Assembly: GCA_023443315.1 (NCBI GenBank)
Contig: JAEZVA010000077.1
Location: 1-21,252 of the forward strand
Source of the DNA: Bacillota bacterium
Lineage (GTDB): Bacteria; Bacillota; Clostridia; Oscillospirales; Ruminococcaceae
Reading direction: 5' to 3'
DNA length: 21,252 bases
Made by a program: the position numbers and the translations under genes. Below are positions 1 to 7,155 of the stretch, one piece after another; position 1 is the first letter of the stretch; each line of letters opens with the position of its first letter. The notes under the pieces were generated by a model. That model was not told the DNA's origin. It worked only from the letters and a program-made list of their open reading frames with translations, and ran no database searches.

Positions 1-72
1 GCGTGCAGCGGTCCTCAGGATACCGCGTATCTGTTTGACCGGTTTATTGATTTGATGAAGGAGGCAAAATAG
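1..72 (+). CDS. carA: Carbamoyl-phosphate synthase small subunit, C-terminal end (partial)
   Basis: The first 23 codons run in frame from base 1 to a TAG stop at 70-72 and read ACSGPQDTAYLFDRF followed by IDLMKEAK. This matches the end of the glutamine amidotransferase subunit CarA, where the catalytic His/Glu region is followed by a 'GPxDTxYLFDxF' tail. The gene begins outside the window. The AAGGAGG ribosome binding site of carB (58-64) lies inside these last codons, so carA and carB are translationally linked and the two subunits are made together. Identification rests on the short tail plus its position directly before carB. Confidence 0.88.
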   Translation, partial: ACSGPQDTAYLFDRFIDLMKEAK

Positions 73-74
73 GT

Positions 75-3000
75 ATGCCAAGACGCGAAGACATCAAAAA
101 GGTACTGGTCATCGGTTCGGGTCCCATCGTAATTGGGCAGGCGGCCGAGTTTGACTATGCGGGCACACAGGCCTGCCGCGCTCTGAAGTCCGAAGGGCTT
201 GAGGTCGTGCTCATTAACTCAAACCCCGCTACCATCATGACGGATAAGGCAATGGCCGACAAGATCTACGTAGAGCCGCTTACCCTTGACGTGGTAAAGC
301 GTATTATAGAGATGGAAAAGCCCGACAGCCTGCTCAGCACACTGGGTGGTCAAACGGGGCTTACCCTCTCCATGCAGCTAGCCAAAGAGGGCTTTTTGGA
401 TGCGCAGGGCGTACGTCTATTGGGTGCCAATCCCGAAACCATCCACAAAGCGGAGGATAGACAGGCGTTTAAAGACACCATGATTGAGATCGGCGAGCCG
501 GTCATCCCCTCCCGCGTAGAGACGACGGTAGAGGGTGCTTTGGAGTTTGCCGAGGAGATTGGTTACCCCGTTATCGTTCGCCCCGCCTTTACCTTAGGAG
601 GCTCGGGCGGCGGCATCGCACAGGACAAAGAGCAGCTGCTTGAGATTGCCACCAACGGGCTGCGCCTGTCTCCCATCACACAGGTGCTGATTGAAAAGTG
701 CATCTCGGGCTGGAAAGAAATCGAGTTTGAGGTAATGCGCGACAGCAAGGACAACGTAATTACCGTCTGCTCGATGGAAAACTTCGACCCCGTAGGCGTT
801 CACACCGGCGACTCGATTGTCGTCGCCCCCGCACAAACCCTTGCCGATAAGGAATACCAGATGCTGCGAACGGCGTCTTTAAATATCATCTCCGCGCTGA
901 AGGTAGAGGGCGGCTGCAACTGCCAGTTTGCAATGCACCCCACCAGCTTTGAGTATGCGGTTATTGAGGTAAACCCCCGTGTGTCGCGTTCCTCCGCGCT
1001 CGCCTCCAAGGCGACGGGCTACCCCATTGCCAAGGTGGCGTCTAAAATCGCCATCGGCTATTCGCTAGATGAAATTAAAAACGAGGTCACAGGCAAGACC
1101 TGCGCCTGCTTTGAACCGGCACTCGATTATATTGTAGCCAAGTTCCCCAAATGGCCGTTTGACAAGTTCGTGTATGCCGAGCGAACCCTCGGCACGCAGA
1201 TGAAGGCGACGGGCGAGGTCATGAGCATCGGCGTAAGCTTTGAGCAGGCAATTTTAAAGGCGGTACGCTCGATTGAGCTTGGGCTTGATACGCTGCGGCT
1301 GCCAAAGCTTGCCGCAAAAACAGACTCGGAGATCGCCGAGCTTGTCACCCACTGCGACGACGAGCGCATGTTTGTGCTGTTTGAGGCAATCGGGCGCGGC
1401 ATGGATCTTGAGTGGCTGCACGAAACCACGATGGTGGATATGTGGTTCTTACACAAGATGAAGCATCTTGCCGACTTTGAGCAAACCCTTGCGTCAAGCA
1501 AGCTGACCGACGAGCTGTACCTTAAGGCGAAAAAGCTAGGCTATCTGGACAAAACGATTGCGCGCCTTTCGGGGCAGACCATCGCAAAGCCCCGGTTTGC
1601 GTCCTATAAGATGGTTGATACCTGTGCCGCGGAGTTCTCTGCCGACACGCCGTACTTCTACTCCACCTACGACGACGAAAACGAGGCGCGGGAGTTTATT
1701 GACGCGCACCCCACCGACAAAAAGAAGGTAATCGTGTTCGGCTCGGGTCCCATCCGCATCGGGCAGGGCATCGAGTTTGACTACTGCTCGGTGCACTGCG
1801 TGTGGTCGCTGAAGGAGGCAGGGTACGAGGCGGTTATTATCAACAACAACCCCGAAACCGTTTCAACCGATTTCGACACCTCCGACCGCCTGTACTTCGA
1901 CCCGCTTACCCCCGAGGACGTGCGCTCGGTCATTGAAACCGAAAAGCCGTGGGCGGTTGTGGTTCAGTTTGGCGGGCAGACCGCGATTAAGCTGACCAAA
2001 TACCTGAGTGAGCTGGGTGTAAAGATACTCGGCACCAGTGCCGATAGCGTCGACGCCGCGGAGGACAGGGAGCGTTTTGACGCGCTGCTCGAGCGCTGTC
2101 GCATCCCGCGCCCGCGCGGCACCACCGTTTACACCACCGAGGAAGCCGCCGAAGCGGCGCGCAAGCTCGGTTACCCCGTGCTGCTGCGCCCATCCTACGT
2201 GCTGGGCGGACAAAACATGATTATCGCGTACGGCGAGAAGGATGTTCTTGAGTACATGGACATCATTACCGCCACAAAGCTCGAAAACCCCGTGCTCATC
2301 GACAAATATATGATGGGCACCGAGGTAGAGGTCGACGCCATCTGCGACGGGGAGGACTTCCTAATCCCCGGCATTATGGAGCACATCGAGCGCGCGGGTG
2401 TTCACTCGGGCGACTCGATATCGGTATACCCCTGCCAGAACCTTTCGGAGCGTATTAAGAAAACGATTATAGAATATACTGGACGCCTTGCCCGTGAGCT
2501 AAAGGTGGTGGGGCTTGTCAACATCCAGTACGTCGTGTACAACGATATGGTGTATGTGATTGAAGTCAACCCCCGTTCGTCGCGCACCGTGCCGTATATT
2601 AGCAAGGTTACGGGCGTTTCGATGGTGGATATGGCAACCAAGATTATGCTGGGCGCAAAGCTGTCGGACTTTGGCATGGGTTCGGGGCTATATCCTGCCG
2701 CCGACTATGTCGCGGTGAAGGTGCCGGTATTTAGCTTTGAGAAGCTGCACAACGTCGACGTACATCTTGGCCCCGAAATGAAGAGCACCGGCGAGGTACT
2801 GGGCATCGCAAAGACCTTTGAGCATGCGCTGTTAAAGGGGCTTGTGGCGGCCGGCTACAACATGAAGAACAAGGGCGGCATTCTCATCTCGGTGCGCGAC
2901 AGCGACAAGGAGGAGGTTATCTCGGTGGCAGACCGCTTTGCCAAACTGGGATTTGACATCTACGCAACCTCCGCCACCGCGCTAAAGCTGAACCAAAACA

Positions 3001-3266
3001 TGATTGCGGCAAACTCGGTGCGCCGCGCGGGCGAGGAAAAGCCCAACGTCATCTCGCTGCTGGAAAGCGGAAAGATAGACTACGTGATGAGCACCTCCGC
3101 CAAGGGGAGAAAACCGCAGAACGAGGGCGTTAAGCTGCGCCGCAAGGCGGTGGAACGCTCGATCGCTTGCCTAACGTCCATCGATACCGCACGCGCGCTG
3201 CTCGACTGCCTAGAGATGGAGAACACCATCAAGGACGTTGATTTAATCGACATTACAAAGATATAA
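75..3266 (+). CDS. carB: Carbamoyl-phosphate synthase large subunit
   Basis: The 1063-residue product is full length for CarB (about 1060-1075). It makes carbamoyl phosphate from bicarbonate, two ATP and ammonia channelled from CarA, feeding pyrimidine and arginine synthesis in the cytoplasm. The two homologous halves are visible: KKVLVIGSGPIVIGQAAEFD near residue 8 and KKVIVFGSGPIRIGQGIEFD near residue 550. Each is followed by an ATP-grasp domain (about 130-330 and 675-870) with the VEVNPR/IEVNPRSSR metal-binding strand. An oligomerisation region lies between them. The last 130 residues form the MGS-like allosteric domain (starting near GGILISVRDSDKEE) that normally senses UMP and ornithine. 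The ATG at 75 is 10 bases after AAGGAGG, and the N-terminal MPRREDIKKV is canonical. It is followed by pyrK, so the pyrimidine role is likely the main one here. Confidence 0.98.
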   Translation: MPRREDIKKVLVIGSGPIVIGQAAEFDYAGTQACRALKSEGLEVVLINSNPATIMTDKAMADKIYVEPLTLDVVKRIIEMEKPDSLLSTLGGQTGLTLSMQLAKEGFLDAQGVRLLGANPETIHKAEDRQAFKDTMIEIGEPVIPSRVETTVEGALEFAEEIGYPVIVRPAFTLGGSGGGIAQDKEQLLEIATNGLRLSPITQVLIEKCISGWKEIEFEVMRDSKDNVITVCSMENFDPVGVHTGDSIVVAPAQTLADKEYQMLRTASLNIISALKVEGGCNCQFAMHPTSFEYAVIEVNPRVSRSSALASKATGYPIAKVASKIAIGYSLDEIKNEVTGKTCACFEPALDYIVAKFPKWPFDKFVYAERTLGTQMKATGEVMSIGVSFEQAILKAVRSIELGLDTLRLPKLAAKTDSEIAELVTHCDDERMFVLFEAIGRGMDLEWLHETTMVDMWFLHKMKHLADFEQTLASSKLTDELYLKAKKLGYLDKTIARLSGQTIAKPRFASYKMVDTCAAEFSADTPYFYSTYDDENEAREFIDAHPTDKKKVIVFGSGPIRIGQGIEFDYCSVHCVWSLKEAGYEAVIINNNPETVSTDFDTSDRLYFDPLTPEDVRSVIETEKPWAVVVQFGGQTAIKLTKYLSELGVKILGTSADSVDAAEDRERFDALLERCRIPRPRGTTVYTTEEAAEAARKLGYPVLLRPSYVLGGQNMIIAYGEKDVLEYMDIITATKLENPVLIDKYMMGTEVEVDAICDGEDFLIPGIMEHIERAGVHSGDSISVYPCQNLSERIKKTIIEYTGRLARELKVVGLVNIQYVVYNDMVYVIEVNPRSSRTVPYISKVTGVSMVDMATKIMLGAKLSDFGMGSGLYPAADYVAVKVPVFSFEKLHNVDVHLGPEMKSTGEVLGIAKTFEHALLKGLVAAGYNMKNKGGILISVRDSDKEEVISVADRFAKLGFDIYATSATALKLNQNMIAANSVRRAGEEKPNVISLLESGKIDYVMSTSAKGRKPQNEGVKLRRKAVERSIACLTSIDTARALLDCLEMENTIKDVDLIDITKI

Positions 3267-3270
3267 TAAA

Positions 3271-3308
3271 AAAGGCGGACGGGCGGATTCATAGTCCCGT
3301 CCGCCTTT
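3271..3308. terminator. Perfect 13-bp hairpin between carB and pyrK
   Basis: AAAGGCGGACGGG (3271-3283) pairs perfectly with CCCGTCCGCCTTT (3296-3308) around a 12-base loop. On the + strand only three U residues follow before CGC, so termination would be leaky and pyrK can still be transcribed. On the - strand the same hairpin is followed by TTTTTTATTAT, an ideal intrinsic terminator for antisense transcripts. It may also tune or process the carB-pyrK mRNA. Confidence 0.7.
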
Positions 3309-3331
3309 CGCAAAAGAAGGAGAACGAAGAG

Positions 3332-4108
3332 ATGAACTATATGCAGGGCGATTACAGTATCGCCTTATGCCAACAGCTTGCCGACACCACCTACAGCTTT
3401 GTGGTGCAGTGTGAGGAGGTTTCGGCGATTGCCCGCGTAGGGCAGTTTGTGCATGTGCAGGTGCCCGGTTTTATGCTGCGCAGACCCATCTCGATCTGCG
3501 AGGTGCTGCGGGAAAGCGGCTGCATCCGGCTGGTGTTTGACATCAGAGGAGCGGGCACCGAGGTGCTAGCCGGTTTTCGCGCAGGAGACAGTCTCAACCT
3601 ACTTGCGCCGCTCGGCAACGGCTTCTCGTTACTTGAGAACGAAAAATCTGCCCTTGTGGTTGGCGGGGGCATCGGCGTACCACCGTTGCTGGAAGTTGCA
3701 AAGCATTATGGTATGAACACACGCGCGGTGCTCGGTTTTAAAAACGCGGGCTCGGTTATCCTGCAAAACGATTTTATCGCGGCGGGCGCGCAGGTTTTTG
3801 TGTGTACAGACGACGGCAGCGCGGGAGAAAAAGGGCTTGTTACCCCCGTTGTACTGCGTGAGATACAGCAAAAAAAACCAGACATCATCTACGCCTGCGG
3901 ACCGCGTCCGATGCTTCAGGCAGTCAAGGAAACGGCGGCACAGTACGGTGTGCGCTGCCAGCTTTCGCTGGAGGAACGCATGGCGTGCGGGGTTGGGGCA
4001 TGCCTCGGCTGCGCGTGTAAAACCGAGAAAAACGGCGAGACGCAGTACCTGCATGTGTGCAAGAACGGACCGGTATTTGAAGCGGAGGAGGTGGTGTTTG
4101 ATGCGTAA
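3332..4108 (+). CDS. pyrK: Dihydroorotate dehydrogenase electron transfer subunit
   Basis: This 258-residue flavoprotein is the partner of PyrD in the class 1B, NAD-linked dihydroorotate dehydrogenase. It carries electrons from PyrD FMN through a [2Fe-2S] cluster and FAD to NAD+. The N-terminal half is a ferredoxin-reductase-like FAD domain with the RRPIS motif at residues 50-54. The NAD domain has GGGIGVPPLL at 111-120. The C-terminal cluster loop supplies Cys219, Cys224, Cys227 and Cys243 (context ERMACGVGACLGCAC and HVCKNGPVF), the spacing expected for PyrK. The ATG at 3332 sits 9 bases after AAGGAG (3317-3322). The end overlaps pyrD by 8 bases, which fits obligate co-production of the two subunits. 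Confidence 0.97.
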   Translation: MNYMQGDYSIALCQQLADTTYSFVVQCEEVSAIARVGQFVHVQVPGFMLRRPISICEVLRESGCIRLVFDIRGAGTEVLAGFRAGDSLNLLAPLGNGFSLLENEKSALVVGGGIGVPPLLEVAKHYGMNTRAVLGFKNAGSVILQNDFIAAGAQVFVCTDDGSAGEKGLVTPVVLREIQQKKPDIIYACGPRPMLQAVKETAAQYGVRCQLSLEERMACGVGACLGCACKTEKNGETQYLHVCKNGPVFEAEEVVFDA

Positions 4109-5012
4109 TCTAACTGTGAATATTGCGGGTATGAAGATGAAAAACCCGCTGATTGCGGCTTCGGGTACCTACGGCTTTGGCAGGGAATACGAGGCGCTTT
4201 ATCCGCTTTCGGTGTGGGGTGGCGTTTCGCTTAAGGGCATGACGCTTGCAAAGCGCGATGGAAACCCGCCGCCCCGTGTGGCGGAAACACCCATGGGCAT
4301 GCTAAACGCTGTCGGGCTACAAAACCCCGGTGTGGAGTATTTTTTAGAGCATGAGCTACCCAACCTCAAAGCAAAAAACACGGCGCTGATTGCAAACGTC
4401 GCGGGAAGCACACTAGATGATTACAAGGAAATCTGTGCGCGGCTCGATGGGCTTGTGGATATGGTGGAGCTAAACATCTCCTGCCCCAATGTCAAGGCGG
4501 GGGGCGCTGCGTTTGGTACAAGCTGCGATAGTGCCGCCGGCGTGGTGCGCATGGTGCGCCCCGTATTAAAAAACACCCCGCTGATGGTGAAGCTTACCCC
4601 AAACGTCACCGACATCGCGGCGATAGCCGAGGCGGTGGAGGCAGAGGGCGCGGACGCGGTATCACTGATTAACACCCTGCTCGGCATGCGCATCGACATT
4701 AACAGCCACCGACCGATACTCAAAAATAACGTGGGCGGATTAAGCGGACCCGCCGTGTTCCCCGTCGCAGTGCGTATGGTGTGGCAGGTGGCAAGCCGGG
4801 TTAAAATCCCCGTAGTGGGGCTTGGCGGCATCGCCACATGGCAGGACGCGGTGGAGATGATGCTCGCGGGCGCGTCCGCCATACAGGTGGGCACCGCGCT
4901 GTTTGCAGATGCATACGCACCCGTAAAAATCGTAGATGGGCTGGCGAAATACCTTGACGACAACGGCATTGACGATATAAACTCTATAGTAGGGCAGGTT
5001 AAACCGTGGTAG
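4101..5012 (+). CDS. pyrD: Dihydroorotate dehydrogenase, catalytic subunit (class 1B)
   Basis: The 303-residue FMN-binding TIM-barrel enzyme oxidises dihydroorotate to orotate, the fourth step of UMP synthesis. The N-terminus MRNLTVNIAGMKMKNPLI and the NISCPN motif with active-site Cys128 (class 1 enzymes use Cys as base) are clear. GLGGIATWQDAVEMMLAGA near the C-terminus is the phosphate-binding end of the barrel. The reading frame is open much further upstream, to 3798, but that part only shadows pyrK. The ATG at 4101 is preceded by GGAGGAGG (4084-4091) and starts exactly at the family N-terminus. The presence of PyrK directly before it supports class 1B over the fumarate-linked 1A form. 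Confidence 0.97.
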   Translation: MRNLTVNIAGMKMKNPLIAASGTYGFGREYEALYPLSVWGGVSLKGMTLAKRDGNPPPRVAETPMGMLNAVGLQNPGVEYFLEHELPNLKAKNTALIANVAGSTLDDYKEICARLDGLVDMVELNISCPNVKAGGAAFGTSCDSAAGVVRMVRPVLKNTPLMVKLTPNVTDIAAIAEAVEAEGADAVSLINTLLGMRIDINSHRPILKNNVGGLSGPAVFPVAVRMVWQVASRVKIPVVGLGGIATWQDAVEMMLAGASAIQVGTALFADAYAPVKIVDGLAKYLDDNGIDDINSIVGQVKPW

Positions 5013-5047
5013 AGGTTGCCCGAAAACAGATAAAAGGAAAGAGCGTT

Positions 5048-5698
5048 ATGACAGAATTATACCTTGTACGCCATGCGCAGACAGCCGGTAACCAGCAGCG
5101 CGCCTTTCAGGGGCTAACCGACGCCGACCTTTCTGCCGAGGGCGAAAAACAACTGGAACGACTTGCGGAGCGGTTTGCGGATATTGCAATCGACCGCATC
5201 TATACAAGCCCCTTAATCCGTACAAGAAAGACTGCCGAGGCGGTAAACCGCCACCACGGCACAGAGATAACGGTAGAACCCGCACTCGTGGAGATTGACG
5301 CGGGCGACCTTGAGGGGATGCCTTTTACTGAGGTGTTTGCAAAGTACCCTGAAGAAATTGGTCGCTTTATGAATGCGCCCGAGCTCTTTGCCATGCCGGG
5401 TGGTGAGAGCATGGCACAGGTGTACGAGCGCATGACCGCCGCTGTCGCAACGATTGTTCAGCAGAATAGGGGCAAGCGCATCGCGGTGGTGTCGCACGGG
5501 TGCGCACTGCAAAACTACCTTGCCTTTGCGCTGGGGTATGGGCAAAAGGGGATAGCAAAGGCGCCTATCTGCTACAATACCGGTGTTACACACATCCGCT
5601 ACACAAACAGCGCACTGCCGTTTGTTGTGTTTTTAAACGATGCTTCACATCTGGGGGCGGAGATGCTTGAGCACAGCAAGTGGGAGCTAAAGCCCTAA
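5048..5698 (+). CDS. Histidine phosphatase (phosphoglycerate mutase-like) family protein
   Basis: The 216-residue product starts MTELYLVRHAQTAGN. This is the family strand carrying the catalytic Arg8-His9 pair; the nucleophilic His9 is phosphorylated during the reaction. Other expected residues are Arg58/Arg60 in SPLIRTRKTAE, the proton donor Glu83 in the VEIDAGDLEGM stretch, and the second His150 in VVSHG. The substrate cannot be told from sequence; cofactor-dependent phosphoglycerate mutase, alpha-ribazole phosphatase and general sugar-phosphate phosphatases all share this fold. An in-frame GTG at 5006 overlaps the pyrD stop, but ATG 5048 has AAAAGGAAAG just upstream and begins at the conserved strand. 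It follows pyrD by 35 bases and is probably the last gene of the pyrimidine operon; the neighbourhood suggests, but does not prove, a nucleotide-linked phosphatase. Confidence 0.9.
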   Translation: MTELYLVRHAQTAGNQQRAFQGLTDADLSAEGEKQLERLAERFADIAIDRIYTSPLIRTRKTAEAVNRHHGTEITVEPALVEIDAGDLEGMPFTEVFAKYPEEIGRFMNAPELFAMPGGESMAQVYERMTAAVATIVQQNRGKRIAVVSHGCALQNYLAFALGYGQKGIAKAPICYNTGVTHIRYTNSALPFVVFLNDASHLGAEMLEHSKWELKP

Positions 5699-5751
5699 CG
5701 GTACGTAATCGAGCCACAAGAGCGATATTGACCATAGATTGCAACAATCCG

Positions 5752-5785
5752 CCCGCGGATGCGGGTGACCCACGGGTTTCGTGGG
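5752..5785. repeat. Two adjacent GC-rich hairpins after the pyr operon
   Basis: CCCGC (5752-5756) pairs with GCGGG (5761-5765), and CCCACG (5769-5774) pairs with CGTGGG (5780-5785). No U-tract follows either, so they are not standard intrinsic terminators. They could act as 3' end stabilisers for the upstream mRNA. The following GGTTCAAAAC resembles a tRNA T-loop, but no cloverleaf can be built. Confidence 0.45.
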
Positions 5786-5786
5786 G

Positions 5787-5808
5787 TTCAAAACGAATTC
5801 GGTTTGAA
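5787..5808. promoter_or_regulatory. Operator-like palindrome upstream of ruvX
   Basis: A 22-bp inverted repeat with arms TTCAAAACGAA and TTCGGTTTGAA, only one mismatched pair out of eleven, ends 5 bases before the predicted -35 hexamer of ruvX. Its size and symmetry suit a dimeric helix-turn-helix regulator. Its function is inferred only from position and symmetry. Confidence 0.45.
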
Positions 5809-5813
5809 TTGTG

Positions 5814-5841
5814 TTGAGTATAGTAAATGTAGGGGGATAAT
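5814..5841 (+). promoter_or_regulatory. Predicted sigma-A promoter of ruvX
   Basis: TTGAGT (5814-5819), a 16-base spacer and GATAAT (5836-5841) resemble the vegetative consensus. This would start transcription about 30 bases before the ruvX start codon and make ruvX independent of the pyrimidine operon. Confidence 0.5.
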
Positions 5842-5877
5842 ATACTTAAGGTAAAATGAAAGGGCAAGGATATAAAA

Positions 5878-6315
5878 ATGAAGATTATGGCTGTTGACCT
5901 GGGCGACGCCCGCACTGGTCTTGCCGTGTGCGACCGCACCGAGTTTATCGCGGAGCCCATCGGGGTGATACATTCCACAAACTTTTTGGTCACACTGCAA
6001 AAGGTTGCCGTAGCTGCAACCGAGTATGATGTGGGGATGATTATAGTCGGTCACCCCAAAAACATGAACGGCACCATCGGCGAACGCGCAAAAAAGTGCG
6101 AGGATTTTGCCGAAAAGCTCAAGGCGCTGGTGACGGTTCCGGTGGAGCTGTGGGATGAGCGCGGTACAACGGTAAGCGCCATCGGCTACCTCAACGAGAC
6201 GAATACGCGGGGCAAAAAACGCAAAGCGATTGTGGACGCCGTAGCCGCGACGATTATCTTAGAAAGCTACCTCGCTTATCGCAAGAATATGAAAGATAGA
6301 GCGCAAAACGACTAA
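5878..6315 (+). CDS. ruvX: YqgF/RuvX family nuclease (pre-16S rRNA processing; RNase H fold)
   Basis: The 145-residue product has the usual size (138-150) and the family motifs: MAVDLGDARTGLAVCD at the N-terminus with the first acidic catalytic residue (Asp7), IIVGHPKNMNG in the middle with LWDERGTTVSA after it, and KKRKAIVDAVAATIILESYL with the C-terminal acidic residue. YqgF proteins fold like RuvC. They were first predicted to be Holliday junction resolvases and are linked experimentally to 16S rRNA 5' end maturation. The start codon at 5878 follows an AAGGGCAAGG-type ribosome binding site. The gene is flanked by its own promoter and a strong terminator, so it looks monocistronic. Confidence 0.94.
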   Translation: MKIMAVDLGDARTGLAVCDRTEFIAEPIGVIHSTNFLVTLQKVAVAATEYDVGMIIVGHPKNMNGTIGERAKKCEDFAEKLKALVTVPVELWDERGTTVSAIGYLNETNTRGKKRKAIVDAVAATIILESYLAYRKNMKDRAQND

Positions 6316-6356
6316 AAGCGTTTCACGATAAGCATAAAGCCTATCCAGTTACATTG

Positions 6357-6412
6357 AAAAACCGCCGGATCAAGCATGGGGAACTTCCCCACGCGTAATC
6401 CGACGGTTTTTT
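6357..6412 (+). terminator. Rho-independent terminator of ruvX
   Basis: AAAAACCGCCGGAT (6357-6370) pairs with ATCCGACGGTTTTT (6398-6411) with one mismatch. A second stem, TGGGG/CCCCA (6377-6391), is nested inside. The run of T residues at 6407-6412 completes a strong intrinsic terminator. Confidence 0.9.
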
Positions 6413-6441
6413 CATATACTGAAACTGTGAAAAATTAAAAG

Positions 6442-6732
6442 ATGATACTATCTGTTAAACTAGCTGTGTGGTTCGGTATCCTCGTGGGACGCAATGACCG
6501 TTCGTTCCCCCCTTGAGACCAGCAGACGCTAAGTCGCTATTTACAGGGCATTTATGGCGTGCATCGCTTTGCCGTGACTGACGATTGGGTGAAAAAGGCT
6601 TCTACAAAAAATCGAACTACCATCAATTTACCCTATATGTGCGAAGCTGTCGACAAAAATGAAAATCTGAAGAGCTTTGAGCATAATCAAAGCAAAAGCG
6701 GGATGCTTTATCAACATTTTCAAGCAAATTAA
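6442..6732 (+). pseudogene. Possible decayed reading frame in the ruvX-SASP gap
   Basis: The 437 bases between the ruvX terminator (6412) and the SASP start (6850) hold no convincing gene. One frame can be read from ATG 6442 to TAA 6730-6732 (96 codons) with a single internal TGA at 6514-6516. After that stop, 71 sense codons remain open, reading DQQTLSRYLQGIYGVHRF and onward to YMCEAVDKNENL. I recognise no family in it. There is no ribosome binding site at 6442 or at the GTG at 6559. It could be a gene remnant, or an open frame by chance in moderately GC-rich DNA; the latter is quite possible. The rest of the gap is A/T-rich near the SASP gene, and I could not assign a sigma-G promoter there. 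Confidence 0.2.
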
Positions 6733-6849
6733 GCCGAAACGTCTTGTATTTGCATCTTACCGTGCCGCTAATTGGTACTCATAGAACAACTCGTTTCGGA
6801 CTACAATAATACTGCAAACGCTACTAAACAAAAAAGGAGTGTATATTAA

Positions 6850-7047
6850 ATGGCAAGTCGCGGTAACAAGATTGTTGTTCCTCAGGCTCGAGAAGCAATG
6901 AACCGTTTCAAGATGGAGGCTGCCAATGAGGTAGGCGTTAATCTGAAGGCAGGATACAACGGCGATCTTACTTCCCAGCAGGCGGGTTCGATCGGTGGAC
7001 AGATGGTCAAGAAGATGATCGAGGCTTACGAAAATTCCGCAAAATAG
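6850..7047 (+). CDS. Alpha/beta-type small acid-soluble spore protein (SASP)
   Basis: The 65-residue product (MASRGNKIVVPQAREAMNRF onward) has the two conserved SASP blocks: KMEAANEVGVNL around residues 24-35, which contains the germination-protease (GPR) cleavage region, and the GSIGGQMVKKMIE block near the C-terminus. In the family these proteins coat DNA in the developing forespore, force it toward an A-like form, protect it against UV and chemicals, and are digested by GPR on germination. The ribosome binding site AAAAAAGGAG lies about 10 bases before the ATG. A perfect terminator follows, so the gene is monocistronic. Forespore sigma-G control is expected from the family, but I see no clean matching promoter. 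It is direct evidence that the organism forms endospores. Confidence 0.96.
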   Translation: MASRGNKIVVPQAREAMNRFKMEAANEVGVNLKAGYNGDLTSQQAGSIGGQMVKKMIEAYENSAK

Positions 7048-7097
7048 TTTAGGCGGTTTCAATTTCTCATAATAATCTCACCTTGTCAATAGGCTAT

Positions 7098-7131
7098 GAA
7101 AGGGGTCTGCGCTATGCGCAGACCCCTTTTG
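7098..7131. terminator. Terminator between the SASP and DivIVA-like genes
   Basis: AAAGGGGTCTGCGC (7099-7112) pairs perfectly with GCGCAGACCCCTTT (7116-7129) around a TAT loop and ends in TTTT on the + strand. The genes converge here, and the symmetric A/T flanks let it serve both strands. Confidence 0.93.
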
Positions 7132-7155
7132 CTTATCAGAAATATCACGATGTAG

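Noticed and set aside
1127..1501. Long antisense frames within carB and other core genes
   Set aside because: They follow from codon bias on the coding strand, lack ribosome binding sites and carry no recognisable domains.
3798..4100. Upstream in-frame extension of pyrD (404-residue frame)
   Set aside because: It shadows pyrK in another frame. The family N-terminus and the ribosome binding site place the start at 4101.
5006..5047. GTG start for the histidine phosphatase overlapping the pyrD stop
   Set aside because: It adds residues before the conserved first strand; ATG 5048 has the better ribosome binding site.
5751..5810. tRNA gene suggested by GGTTCAAAAC and adjacent hairpins
   Set aside because: No acceptor stem, D arm or anticodon arm can be formed.
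6560..6730. Transposase or resolvase remnant
   Set aside because: No catalytic motif or terminal inverted repeats are visible, and similarity could not be recognised.
6745..6815. Sigma-G promoter for the SASP gene
   Set aside because: Candidate -10 strings (CATCTTA, AATACTG) have no partner -35 at the right distance.
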